From assembly GCA_944325505.1 (NCBI GenBank), contig CALVAJ010000017.1, positions 1 through 43,254 of the forward strand: a stretch of DNA of 43,254 bases. The letters run 5' to 3'. Both the position numbers and the translations under genes were made by a program. The notes below the pieces were generated by a model that did not search any database, was not told where the DNA came from, and saw only the letters and a program-made list of their open reading frames with translations. Below are positions 15,041 to 24,071 of this stretch, piece by piece; the stretch's first letter is position 1; each line of letters starts with the position of its first letter. Origin of the DNA: an uncultured Bacteroidales bacterium. Its GTDB lineage: Bacteria; Bacteroidota; Bacteroidia; Bacteroidales; UBA932.

Positions 15041-17884
15041 ATGGGAAAACAGCTTACATACCAAGAACTGTTGGCGGCATACAACAAACTTCTTATGGAA
15101 AATGAGCTTCTTCATAAGGAGGTAGACAGACTACAGTCTTTGCTCTGCAGCAAAGGTACTCACTTGACACAACCCATTATAAAGCGACATTTGTCTTTGG
15201 AAGAAAAAGTGGATGTGTTCCGCAATCTCTTCAAAGGACGTGAGGATGTATTCGCGCGGAGATGGTACAGCCGGACAAGTGGGAAATCCGGCTACCAGCC
15301 CGTATGCAGGAACGAATGGGACAGACAATTATGTGACAAGAAAAAGTGTAAGTGTACGGAATGCCCCAACAGGTTATTTAAACCGCTGGAGTATGAGGAT
15401 ATCTACCGGCATCTTGAAGGGAAGAGTTCGGACGGGCAGGATGTAATCGGTGCATACGCTATCCTTGCCGACAATACGTGTAACTTCCTGTGCGCGGATT
15501 TTGATGACAAGTCCTGCGAACATGGATACAAGAAAGATGTGTTGGCGTATGTCGGGGTCTGCAAGGATTGGAATGTTCCTTGCTCCATTGAACGCTCCCG
15601 TTCCGGGAACGGCGCACATGTTTGGATATTCTTTGAACAGCCGTTGTCTGCATTCAAGGCACGAAGGCTCGGAAATACGATATTGACGGAAGCGACAGAA
15701 AGATACGGAAGGATAAGCTTCAAATCATACGATCGTTTCTTCCCCAATCAGGACATATTGCCGGATGGAGGATTTGGGAATCTGGTGGCATTGCCATTAC
15801 AAGGCAAAGCCCGCAAGGAAGGAAATAGTGTGTTTGTGGATGAAAACTTTGTGGCTTACGGAAACCAATGGAATTATTTGCTTGAAATAAAACGGATATC
15901 CGAAGTGGCGGTTGACGCAATATTGGCAAAACATGCAACGGCTTCGGAATTGGGCGAGTTGTCCACTACCAGTGAATCGAAGCCATGGGAGACACCTGCG
16001 CCTCAAAAGATTACCCATAATGATTTTCCTGCCGTCCCTGTCATCATACGCTCCAATATGCTGTACATTTCCTTGCAGGGATTTTCAGCAAAGGTCGTGA
16101 ACCATCTGAAGCGGATTGCATCATTCAAGAATCCGGAGTTTTATGCCAGGCAAGGTATGCGGTTGTCTACTTACAACATTCCCCGTATCATTTCCTGTGC
16201 CGATATGGATGAGGATTACATCGCCCTGCCCCGTGGATGTGAGGACGCGGTCATTGCCCTTTGGGAAAGTAACCAAGTCGCTTATCGTATAGAAGACAAG
16301 ACCAATCACGGGGAGAATATAACAGTAAAGTTTAAAGGTGAACTTCGTGAAAAACAGAAGGCAGCCATAAACAGCTTGACAGCTCGTAACAACGGAATAT
16401 TGAATGCCACTACCGCATTCGGCAAGACGGTCACTGCCATCGGTTTGATTGCAGAACGGAAAGTAAACACGCTTATACTTGTACACACCAAGGCCTTGCT
16501 GGACCAATGGAAATCCCGTTTGGAAGAATTCCTGCAAATAGACTTTACGGAAGATGACCTTCCGAAGAAACGTGGTCGTAAAAGAGCCTTTTCGCCATTC
16601 GGCACATTGGACTCCAAGGGGAATTCACTGCATGGGAAAATAGACATAGCCCTGATGCAATCCTGTTTGGCGGACAATGGAGTGAGACCTTTTGTCCGAA
16701 ACTACGGAATGCTGATTGTGGATGAATGCCATCATGTGTCAGCGGTAAACTTTGAACGGATATTAAAGTATGCCAACGCCCGGTATGTCTATGGGTTGAC
16801 AGCCACTGCAATCCGAAAAGACGGACATCAGCCAATTATTTTCATGCAATGCGGTCTTATCCGTTATTCGGCAGACGCGAAAGTTCAAATGGCGACCCAG
16901 TCGTTCACGCGTCTGCTTGTTCCCCGCTTCACTTCGTATAGAGAATTAGCAGATGAAAAATCCACTTATGTCCGGATGGTTCAGAAGATGGCTGAAGATG
17001 AAAACAGGAACAGGATTATAATGGACGATGTGTGCGACGCTTTAGAAGCAGGACGCTCTCCCATTGTGTTGACCAGCCTTACCGCCCATGTCGAAACATT
17101 GGCAAAAGCTTTGACTCCTCACTGCAAACATGTCATTACCCTTGTCGGTTCCGAATCAGCAAAGGAGAAACGTTTGAAAATGGAATATCTGCAAAACATA
17201 CCACTCTCGGAACCGCTCGTCATAGTAGCAACTGGGAAATATGTGGGTGAAGGTTTCGACTATCCACGCTTGGACACTTTATTTTTGGCTTTGCCTGTCT
17301 CTTGGAAAGGCATCGTCGCACAATATGCCGGTCGGCTGCATCGGGAATACCCGGGCAAGAAAGAAGTCCGGGTTTACGATTACATTGATATTCGCGTACC
17401 GATGTGCGACGTCATGTACAAGCGCAGGCTGCGTGGATATGCTTCTGTCGGTTATCAGATTAAGTCAAACGCTCCGATGGACTTATTCAACGAAAACCAT
17501 AGCGTGATTTTTAACGGGCATACATATCAAAGCGAGTTTTTCAAAGATTTGTTTCGGGCAAAACATTCGGTCGTTATTTCCGCAACAAAACTTTGGCTTG
17601 CCAAGCATTCTTTAGTGCTTGATATACTAAAAGACTTGTCTGTGCGAGGAATAGAGGTTGTCACTTTTGTCAAAAGCAATTCGGAAAAGGAAGAACGGTT
17701 AAAAGAAACAGGAGTAAGTATTAGAGTTAATGATTCATTGGCTATTGACGTTGCAGTCATTGACAAATCCTTGATATGGTATGGTAGTGTCAATTATCTT
17801 GGTTATAACACTGATGAAAACAATGCCATACGTATTTATGATTCAGCTTTGGCAGAGAATGTTTTGGAAGTGCTTTATACTTAA
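15041..17884 (+). CDS. TOTE-type primase / superfamily 2 helicase / PLD-like fusion
   Basis: A 947-residue multidomain protein. A leucine-rich coiled coil (about 5-35) is followed by an archaeo-eukaryotic primase domain of the TOTE conflict-system type: a cysteine cluster (C89, C98, C103, C105, C108), the acidic motif CADFDD (151-156), SGNGAHVW (188-195) and FFPNQD (233-238). The superfamily 2 helicase core follows, with Walker A TTAFGKT (457-463), DECHH (561-565), GLTATA (585-590) and the motif VI stretch QYAGRLHREYPG. The last 110 residues resemble a PLD-like domain whose HKD motif is degenerate (AIDVAVID). The ATG at 15041 is chosen because it begins MGKQLTYQELLAAY, as relatives do; an upstream start would overlap the ATPase gene by more than 100 nt. 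The role may be DNA priming and unwinding in phage or plasmid conflict. Confidence 0.9.
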   Translation: MGKQLTYQELLAAYNKLLMENELLHKEVDRLQSLLCSKGTHLTQPIIKRHLSLEEKVDVFRNLFKGREDVFARRWYSRTSGKSGYQPVCRNEWDRQLCDKKKCKCTECPNRLFKPLEYEDIYRHLEGKSSDGQDVIGAYAILADNTCNFLCADFDDKSCEHGYKKDVLAYVGVCKDWNVPCSIERSRSGNGAHVWIFFEQPLSAFKARRLGNTILTEATERYGRISFKSYDRFFPNQDILPDGGFGNLVALPLQGKARKEGNSVFVDENFVAYGNQWNYLLEIKRISEVAVDAILAKHATASELGELSTTSESKPWETPAPQKITHNDFPAVPVIIRSNMLYISLQGFSAKVVNHLKRIASFKNPEFYARQGMRLSTYNIPRIISCADMDEDYIALPRGCEDAVIALWESNQVAYRIEDKTNHGENITVKFKGELREKQKAAINSLTARNNGILNATTAFGKTVTAIGLIAERKVNTLILVHTKALLDQWKSRLEEFLQIDFTEDDLPKKRGRKRAFSPFGTLDSKGNSLHGKIDIALMQSCLADNGVRPFVRNYGMLIVDECHHVSAVNFERILKYANARYVYGLTATAIRKDGHQPIIFMQCGLIRYSADAKVQMATQSFTRLLVPRFTSYRELADEKSTYVRMVQKMAEDENRNRIIMDDVCDALEAGRSPIVLTSLTAHVETLAKALTPHCKHVITLVGSESAKEKRLKMEYLQNIPLSEPLVIVATGKYVGEGFDYPRLDTLFLALPVSWKGIVAQYAGRLHREYPGKKEVRVYDYIDIRVPMCDVMYKRRLRGYASVGYQIKSNAPMDLFNENHSVIFNGHTYQSEFFKDLFRAKHSVVISATKLWLAKHSLVLDILKDLSVRGIEVVTFVKSNSEKEERLKETGVSIRVNDSLAIDVAVIDKSLIWYGSVNYLGYNTDENNAIRIYDSALAENVLEVLYT

Positions 17885-18019
17885 CGTCAGTTCGATGAAT
17901 TTGTCCCGTCCTGAAAAAAGTTTACCGGGGAAGACGGGAAAATGATGGGGCGCTTTCTATTTTTCAGTAGTTTTGTCGGGATTTGCAGAAAATTCCTGAC
18001 AGAACAGATACGTTTGATC

Positions 18020-18772
18020 ATGAAGATTACTTATATATACCATAGCGGCTTCGTTGTGGAGACGGAGGGTTGCATCCTGGTGTTCGACTTCTGGAAGGAT
18101 CCGGCTGGGGTGATGCCGGGGGTGCTGGAATCGGACAAGCCGCTTTATGTATTCTCCAGCCATTTCCATGAGGACCATTTCGACCGCAGCATATTGGGGT
18201 GGAAGGAGAAGAAGCGGGACATCACCTATATCCTGTCGAAAGATATCCTGAAGCATTATCGGGCACGCAGGGAAGCTGCGGATGTGTGGCTGGCCAAAGG
18301 CGGGCGCTGGGAGGACGGGAATGTCCGGGTATGGGCCACGGGCAGTACCGACAGCGGTGTCTCCTGGATAGTGGAGACAGACGGGCGGAGGCTTTTCCAT
18401 GCCGGGGATCTGAACAACTGGTATGCCCGTTTCCTGACCGAGGATTTTCAGGGCGGGCTGGTGCACAGTCCCGACTTTGGCATTGATGTGGATCCTGTCA
18501 GGGAGGAGAAACTCTACCTCGGCGAGCTGAAGGACATCCGGAAAATCACCGACAGCTTCGACATCGTCTTCTTTCCGGTCGACAGCAGGACAGGTAACGG
18601 CTATACCCGCGGAGCCCGCCAGTTCATCGGCAGATTCAGGACCGGGCTTCTGGTCCCCATGCATTTCACATCGGGAGGCTTCGAGTCCGCCTGGCGGATG
18701 AAAGAGTACGCCGATGCCGAAGGGGTCGGTTTCTGGAGCATCGGCCGTGAAGGGGAAACGCTGGAAATATGA
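18020..18772 (+). CDS. Metallo-beta-lactamase-fold hydrolase
   Basis: A 250-residue MBL-fold protein. The zinc-binding motif HFHEDH (48-53) is followed by FHAGDLNNW and by PMHFTSGG, which supply the further ligands. It resembles the UlaG-like or RNase-Z-like broad class, but the substrate cannot be predicted. The ATG at 18020 is selected because the fold begins MKITYIYHSGF; an earlier in-frame ATG at 17942 would add 26 residues including an unrelated hydrophobic stretch. Upstream, a weak hairpin (TCCCGTC 17904-17910, GACGGGA 17933-17939) after the helicase stop may end that transcript. GC content rises sharply here compared with the helicase gene, marking the end of the AT-rich insert. Confidence 0.88.
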   Translation: MKITYIYHSGFVVETEGCILVFDFWKDPAGVMPGVLESDKPLYVFSSHFHEDHFDRSILGWKEKKRDITYILSKDILKHYRARREAADVWLAKGGRWEDGNVRVWATGSTDSGVSWIVETDGRRLFHAGDLNNWYARFLTEDFQGGLVHSPDFGIDVDPVREEKLYLGELKDIRKITDSFDIVFFPVDSRTGNGYTRGARQFIGRFRTGLLVPMHFTSGGFESAWRMKEYADAEGVGFWSIGREGETLEI

Positions 18773-19029
18773 ATGTAGCCGGCTGTTGTCTCGTAAACCG
18801 GGGAGTCCGAAGATGAAAATTAAAGAATGATTCAAAAGTGCGGGAGGGATTTACCGTTCCGGACCTGTTGTAGCTGAACTCAGGCCGGTTTTGCAGATAA
18901 CAGTGTCAAATTCTCCGGCGCCGGCCAAGGGCAGGAGCCGGCTGCATGTCAAATTTTCCGTCACCGGCAGTCATTTATTCCGGTCAGTTTTCTAAATTTG
19001 TCCTCTGGACAATAAACCCGTAGAAAATC
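18773..19029. repeat. Spacer with imperfect 22-bp direct repeat and dispersed-repeat pieces
   Basis: TGTCAAATTCTCCGGCG (18904 onwards) recurs as TGTCAAATTTTCCGTCA (18947 onwards); the two 22-bp units match at 19 positions. GGGAGGGATTTACCG at 18842-18856 is the reverse complement of 13162-13176, and CCGGCAGTCAT at 18964-18974 matches 13245 and 8213. No gene is seen. TAAATTTG at 18993-19000 fits a -7 box for the next gene. Confidence 0.6.
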
Positions 19030-19305
19030 ATGATAAGACTGAACGTATTCGTCAAGGTCTCGGAGAAAGACCGTGAGACAGTTATCGCCGCCGCCCGGAA
19101 ACTCGTTGCGGCTTCACTCGGCGATGAAGGATGCATAGCGTACGACATTTTCGAGAGCTCTACCCGCAGGGACGTGCTCATGATCTGCGAAACATGGAGG
19201 GACGAGGCTGCCCTTGCCGCCCACCAGAAGGCCGCCCATTTCGTTGAACTGGTACCGCAGATCCAGGAACTGGCCGAGATGAAGACCGAGAGTTTCGTAT
19301 TCTAG
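19030..19305 (+). CDS. Antibiotic-biosynthesis-monooxygenase-fold protein (YgiN-like)
   Basis: A 91-residue dimeric alpha-beta barrel protein of the ABM family. Typical features are the opening beta strand RLNVFVKV, the central GCIAYDIFES, the strand DVLMICETWRDEAALAAHQK and a HFVELVPQI helix. Family members include quinol monooxygenases such as YgiN and heme-degrading or polyketide-modifying enzymes without bound cofactor; here the substrate is unknown. A TAAATTTG -7-like box lies 30 nt upstream. The gene stands alone, 110 nt before the secreted nuclease gene. Confidence 0.88.
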   Translation: MIRLNVFVKVSEKDRETVIAAARKLVAASLGDEGCIAYDIFESSTRRDVLMICETWRDEAALAAHQKAAHFVELVPQIQELAEMKTESFVF

Positions 19306-19415
19306 TCAAAGGGACATGTCTCTGGAAATGATGTATGAAGGCCGGATATCTGGAAAACATGATGTCCGGTCCTTCTTGTTGGAAACGTCTGAATTCATAA
19401 AACATCTCTAAAACA

Positions 19416-20249
19416 ATGAAAAGCTGGTTACCGGTATTCATGTCAATTATATTGGCGGCTGCATTGTCGCTCCCGTCCGGGGCCCAGGTCGTGGAGTCTT
19501 CCGACGGGCGGCGCTGGGCAGACATGTACGAACTGCCGGCATTTGCCAGGGCGAAAGGGCAGGAGAAAGTGGTCCGCCGGGAAGCCTATACCGTATCATT
19601 CAACCCGAAACTGCGTATCCCCAACTGGGTGGCCTGGATACTGACCGGAGAAAGGCTTGACCATCCTGTGACATCGCGTCCCGATTCGGATGCCTTCGTC
19701 CCCGATCCTGCCATCAAAGGCTGTCCGGACAGGCGGTACAACTATCAGAAATACCGCTACGAAAGAGGACATATCTGTCCTGCCGCGGACAACAAGTGGA
19801 GCGAGACCGCGATGCAGACCTGCTTCTACATGAGCAATATCTGCCCTATGAGCATCAGACTCAATCACGGCTCGTGGAATGACCTGGAAGAAAAAAGCCG
19901 TGACTGGGCTCAGCACAGATATCCGGATACCGTGATTTATGTAGTGGGAGGAACCGTTCCTGCGACTGCGGGGAAAGGAGCGAAGGGGATTCCGGCATAC
20001 GTTGGTGACAATGACGATATAGCCGTCCCCCTCAAGGTGTTCAAGGCCCTGCTCCGCAATGATCCTGACCACGGGTGGACCGCCATAGGATATATCTTCG
20101 ACCAGACCGGGAAATGCGAAAAAGCCACGATAGACTCTATCGAGGCTTTGACGGGTTTCGACCTTTTCCACAATCTTCCTGACAATATCGAAAGCAGAAT
20201 CGAATCCGTTGACGGCTCCGCCCAATGGCCCGGTGCTGATATCCGATGA
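19416..20249 (+). CDS. Secreted DNA/RNA non-specific endonuclease
   Basis: A 277-residue protein with a signal peptide (hydrophobic core about 5-19, likely cleavage after SGAQ) and a beta-beta-alpha-metal nuclease domain. The catalytic motif YERGHICPAADN (RGH at 117-119, the DRGH motif with E for D) is followed by YMSNICPM and LNHGSWNDLE, which supply the metal-ligand Asn and the conserved Asn-Glu region. The family degrades both DNA and RNA in the periplasm or outside the cell, probably for nutrient use or defence against free DNA. The gene is convergent with the lipoprotein operon (29-nt gap). Confidence 0.92.
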   Translation: MKSWLPVFMSIILAAALSLPSGAQVVESSDGRRWADMYELPAFARAKGQEKVVRREAYTVSFNPKLRIPNWVAWILTGERLDHPVTSRPDSDAFVPDPAIKGCPDRRYNYQKYRYERGHICPAADNKWSETAMQTCFYMSNICPMSIRLNHGSWNDLEEKSRDWAQHRYPDTVIYVVGGTVPATAGKGAKGIPAYVGDNDDIAVPLKVFKALLRNDPDHGWTAIGYIFDQTGKCEKATIDSIEALTGFDLFHNLPDNIESRIESVDGSAQWPGADIR

Positions 20250-20278
20250 CCGTAACCTTATGCTGCCATGTTCCCGGG

Positions 20279-21841
20279 TCAGTAAATGTACTCTACGTCG
20301 GACTTTCTGAACCGGAGTATTCTCGTGTCATTGTTCCCGGCCCCGTTCTTCTGAAGATAAAGCCCTCCCATGCTGCCTCCGAAATACCATCCTCCTCCGG
20401 AAGGGGCATAGACGCTGAAAAGGATGTTGTTGTAATGCCCGTAGTGCAGTATGCCTTCATTGTTCCATTGCGCCCCGGGACCGTACCAGACAACAGGTTC
20501 ATGCTCCGGAAAGTCCGGAGACGACATTGCCACATATATGAGATCTGAAAGCGTAAGCGAACCTACCTTGATGCCGTTTTTGCGCCTTTGCTCCCGCTTT
20601 ACTTCAGAATGTCCTTCCCATGGGGAGGCCAGAGAGTGCGTTCCGTCCCACATCACCCAGACGGTACCGGTAGCATCGAATATCCTGTTGAAATCCTCCA
20701 ACGAAGGCAGCTCGTACCCGGCAGGGGAGAGTGCGTGCGGATCAAGCTTGTTTATATTTACCTTGCTGCCTCCTTTGTATCCTTCCATCACGGCTGCCCC
20801 GTCCTGCTCCACGACTTTCATCCCGTTGCCCGAATCACCTATATAGGCCCAGCCCCAGAGTCTGTAATACTCTTCCGCTGAACACGATGTCAGATATTCG
20901 AACAGTGTCTGCCCTGCCTTTGCGGCCGGATCGTCGGAAGAAAGTATCTGGTCGGAAAAGTCCCGGGAGTTTCCCATCGAATTGTATTTGCACCACCATA
21001 TTCCATGCATCCATGTTACCGGCAGACCGAAATTCCTGCGGGAAACCGTGTATTCTTCCCTCGATGTGCCGTCTGTGTTTTCTATTACCACTTTCCCTGA
21101 CTGTTTCCTCCCGTCGGCAGTAGGGTCATTGGGCCTCCAGCCGCCCAGAAGCCTGAATTGTCCGTCTCCGGATGGTGCCAGAGTCATCCAGTTGTCTTCG
21201 CCGTCGGCGAATTCTACCCGGATGCTCTTTCCCTCGGGAATGCGGAATACCCCAAGTTCATTGTCTATATAACGGCCGAAGTCATATTCGTACACGCCGT
21301 TGCCGAAAACCGGTTCTCCGGATACCGTAGAAGGATTGGGCTTCAGGTCCAGAGTTATGATGTCATCCGGATAAGTGTGTTCCATCCCTTTTCTGTGGAA
21401 CTTGACGGCCGCCGGTCCCGGATTTTCTCCAGGGGCTACAAGTACCTTGCGGACAGTGAACATGTTGATTTCTCCTGTCGGGGCGGGGCTGACAGAAACA
21501 AGGGGGTTGTCTGAAGGAAGCACTTCAAGTTCATCATCGCAGTCAATGGAAATGGTTACGGATGTTTCGGTATGCGGGAGAGTGACCGTTGTCCCGTCCC
21601 GGGAAAGTTCCGCGCCTGCTGCAAGCTGTGACCTGTCCGGGTCTACAGTCAGGACTTTCCCTCGTTCCGGCGCGGCTCCGGTATCGCCTCCGTCTCCCCA
21701 ATCTTCCGGATCGAGGATTCCCCCGCAGGCCGGTTCCCGGACTTCGGTCACGCTTTTTGAACATGAAGCGGAGGTAAAACATGAAGCCGATATAATGGCG
21801 GCTGCCAGAATTGTATTGATTATATTGATTATTTTATTCAT
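20279..21841 (-). CDS. Lipoprotein with FISUMP-like C-terminal domain, third gene of operon
   Basis: A 520-residue protein with a lipoprotein-type signal: hydrophobic segment followed by two candidate lipobox cysteines (C21 and C27). After an acidic Gly/Pro-rich linker and a beta-sandwich-like region, residues from about 190 onward are clearly paralogous to the C-terminal part of the preceding gene: shared landmarks are GRYIDNELGVFRIP, LGGWRPNDPTADGR, SRRNFGLPV, NSRDFSDQI, YGPGAQWN and the final DVEYIY. The end, TRILRFRKSDVEYIY, and the WWCKYNSMGN block resemble the FISUMP/FGE-like lectin-type domains of Bacteroidota surface proteins. It begins inside the end of the preceding gene (8-nt overlap), so translation is coupled. 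It is probably exposed on the cell surface; function as an adhesin is inferred. Confidence 0.85.
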   Translation of the reverse strand: MNKIINIINTILAAAIISASCFTSASCSKSVTEVREPACGGILDPEDWGDGGDTGAAPERGKVLTVDPDRSQLAAGAELSRDGTTVTLPHTETSVTISIDCDDELEVLPSDNPLVSVSPAPTGEINMFTVRKVLVAPGENPGPAAVKFHRKGMEHTYPDDIITLDLKPNPSTVSGEPVFGNGVYEYDFGRYIDNELGVFRIPEGKSIRVEFADGEDNWMTLAPSGDGQFRLLGGWRPNDPTADGRKQSGKVVIENTDGTSREEYTVSRRNFGLPVTWMHGIWWCKYNSMGNSRDFSDQILSSDDPAAKAGQTLFEYLTSCSAEEYYRLWGWAYIGDSGNGMKVVEQDGAAVMEGYKGGSKVNINKLDPHALSPAGYELPSLEDFNRIFDATGTVWVMWDGTHSLASPWEGHSEVKREQRRKNGIKVGSLTLSDLIYVAMSSPDFPEHEPVVWYGPGAQWNNEGILHYGHYNNILFSVYAPSGGGWYFGGSMGGLYLQKNGAGNNDTRILRFRKSDVEYIY

Positions 21842-24071
21842 ATATATACTCTACAGGTGATTTGATACATCGTATGGTCCTTGTCTTTGTCTGGTTCTGG
21901 GAAGTGAATTTCATCCAGTTCTGTCCGGGCCTGTCTGCCTCGGCATAGCCTTCCATGCACCAGCTTCTCCCGCTGTCCCCGTACGTTGCCAGCAGAATGT
22001 TCATCCTGGCGATATTCCCGGGTGTCGTGTTCCACTGGTGTCCCGGACCGTAGAGTACCCAGTGGTTCCCCTCGTGGGAGAAGTCATATACGGCGATTGT
22101 CCCGTACTCCTGACCGAGGAATGAAACCGTCCTTTCCGAAACGGTGACTGAAATTTCTTCTCCGGCCATGTTCGTGAACGAACGGGTGCCCGTACCCCCG
22201 ATATTGTAGTTGTCACTGGCTGAAAAGAAGGCGAAGTCATCATAGTCCGGAATCATGTATCCGTCCGGGGCCATCGTCCCGGGATCCATTGTCCCGAAAT
22301 TCTGTCCGGATGATTTCATCCCGTCATAGTAGAATGAGCTTCCGTCATAAGACAGTTTCAGGCCTTCCAGGTAGCCTCCCTGGTACTGGTCTCCCATAAG
22401 CCCGTACAGTTCTGTGTCCGGAACAGAGAGCAGCATGTCTGCAAGTCTGTCGTGAGCGGCGGGATCCCTGTCAGGAGTTATCTGGTCGGAAAAGTCCTTC
22501 ACATTGCCTCTGAGGTTGTATTTTGCCCACCATGTGTCTCCCATTTTTACTACAGGCAGACCCCGGTTCCTCCGTTTGACGGTATAGGATTCCCTGTCGG
22601 AGCCGTCTTTGTCCGAGATGACGATAGTCCCTGTCTGTTCCCTTCCGTCTGCCAGAGGGTCGTTCGGCTTCCATCCTCCGAGTATTCTGTAGACTCTTGT
22701 CCCCGGTTCCGGATTCGCTTCAGAGGTTTCTACGGCTTTCATCCACGGGGATTCATCTTCTCCGAATTCCAGTCTGAGCATTTTGTCCGCAGGTATCCGG
22801 AACGTCCCGAGCTCCCCGTCAATGTATTTCCCGAAATCGCAGGTCCCGTCCGCGTCCAGTCTTATCAGCCCTCCGATTCCTACAGGATTGCGCATAAATA
22901 CCAGCACTACACGTCCTGTCGCAGTCCCGTCGGTTACAATATCCAGGTTGATCCTGTCTTCACTGACGCCGGGCATGCGCATGCCGCTGCTTACCGAGAC
23001 TGTCGCGACCTTTTCCAGACCGGATTTTCCTTGAGGGACCTGCTCTATCCTGACAAGGTCCGATGAGCCGTCGGTCACTACCTTTGATCCCGGTTCCGCC
23101 AGCAGGGCGAGAGTGAAAGACGTCTTCAGGTGGGAAACATAGACGGTGTCTCCGCCATCGTTCACTCGGACACCGTCCGGAATGACGGAATTGTCCGTAT
23201 CGACTTTTCCTGCCGGTACAGGGCTGGAGCCGGCTGACTCTCCTTCTTCCCATCCATCCCCGTTTACGGGAACAGACAGACTTGCCCCGTTTCCGTAAAC
23301 TTTTATCGTGTAGACGGTGTTTCTTGAGATTGCCTTCGGCAGCCTTACGGAGAACGTGTGCATCGCCCCGCCGAAGACGGCTGAAATTTCTGCCGACGCA
23401 TTTTTTCCTGACTGCTCCACGAGATACAGAAGTGTTTCGGCATCGTTCTCAAGCGGACTTTCACCATAGTCTTTCGAATATTCCGTCAAAGGCACATCAT
23501 CCGGATATGCCATGCCGGAAGTCCGGGGCAGCAGATATCCCGATTCTGCTATTCCGGATATCCTTATGCCGTGTATCCTGACACCGTCTTCGGCAGGGGC
23601 TATATCCAGCCGGGCCACGCTTCTTGTCATGGAGACTGTGTTTACGTCTCCGGCTTTTTCCAGATCAAGGCTTCCTGTCATGGCGGTTCCGCAGGATGTC
23701 ATCTCTTCTGCAGTACCTGTAACGGAGGCGAGATCTTCAAAAGTACTTTTCCCTGCGATAATGCCGCCCAGTCCTTCTATGCTGGATGCTCCGGAGAGTA
23801 TATACATGATCCCCGAACGGCCCGAAAAGTCGAACCGGTATGTGTTTTCTCCTCCCGCAGGCTCTGCTTCGACCGTTTCCGTCAGGCGCCCGTCTGAGAA
23901 GACGAGGCCTCTGACATCGTCTGGAGAATTGTCCGGGCCTGCCGTTGCCAGCCTGACAGTAATGCCGCTGCCGTCCGGCTGCCCGTAATGGCTGTCCATA
24001 CTGCATCCTGCTGCGGTAAACGCTGCTGCCGGCAGTACAATGTATAAGAAAAATTTACGTGCTGTCATCAT
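21834..24071 (-). CDS. Fimbrillin-like lipoprotein with FISUMP-like C-terminal domain
   Basis: A 745-residue lipoprotein: MMTARKFFLYIVLPAAAF, then the lipobox TAAGC (C23). Residues about 30-310 resemble the fimbrillin (FimA/Mfa-like) family, with the typical NTVSMTRSVARLDI strand region and a second beta domain ending NTVYTIKVYG. After a linker, a middle domain and a C-terminal domain follow; the latter is paralogous to the next gene (GKYIDGELGTFRIP, LGGWKPNDPLADGR, TWWAKYNLRGNVKDFSDQI, YGPGHQWN, SPVEYIYE). The start at 24071 overlaps the protease stop by ATGA (24068-24071), a coupled start; a second ATG follows at 24068. A longer frame beginning at 24176 lacks support. A fimbrial subunit or tip adhesin is a reasonable inference. 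Confidence 0.85.
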   Translation of the reverse strand: MMTARKFFLYIVLPAAAFTAAGCSMDSHYGQPDGSGITVRLATAGPDNSPDDVRGLVFSDGRLTETVEAEPAGGENTYRFDFSGRSGIMYILSGASSIEGLGGIIAGKSTFEDLASVTGTAEEMTSCGTAMTGSLDLEKAGDVNTVSMTRSVARLDIAPAEDGVRIHGIRISGIAESGYLLPRTSGMAYPDDVPLTEYSKDYGESPLENDAETLLYLVEQSGKNASAEISAVFGGAMHTFSVRLPKAISRNTVYTIKVYGNGASLSVPVNGDGWEEGESAGSSPVPAGKVDTDNSVIPDGVRVNDGGDTVYVSHLKTSFTLALLAEPGSKVVTDGSSDLVRIEQVPQGKSGLEKVATVSVSSGMRMPGVSEDRINLDIVTDGTATGRVVLVFMRNPVGIGGLIRLDADGTCDFGKYIDGELGTFRIPADKMLRLEFGEDESPWMKAVETSEANPEPGTRVYRILGGWKPNDPLADGREQTGTIVISDKDGSDRESYTVKRRNRGLPVVKMGDTWWAKYNLRGNVKDFSDQITPDRDPAAHDRLADMLLSVPDTELYGLMGDQYQGGYLEGLKLSYDGSSFYYDGMKSSGQNFGTMDPGTMAPDGYMIPDYDDFAFFSASDNYNIGGTGTRSFTNMAGEEISVTVSERTVSFLGQEYGTIAVYDFSHEGNHWVLYGPGHQWNTTPGNIARMNILLATYGDSGRSWCMEGYAEADRPGQNWMKFTSQNQTKTRTIRCIKSPVEYIYE

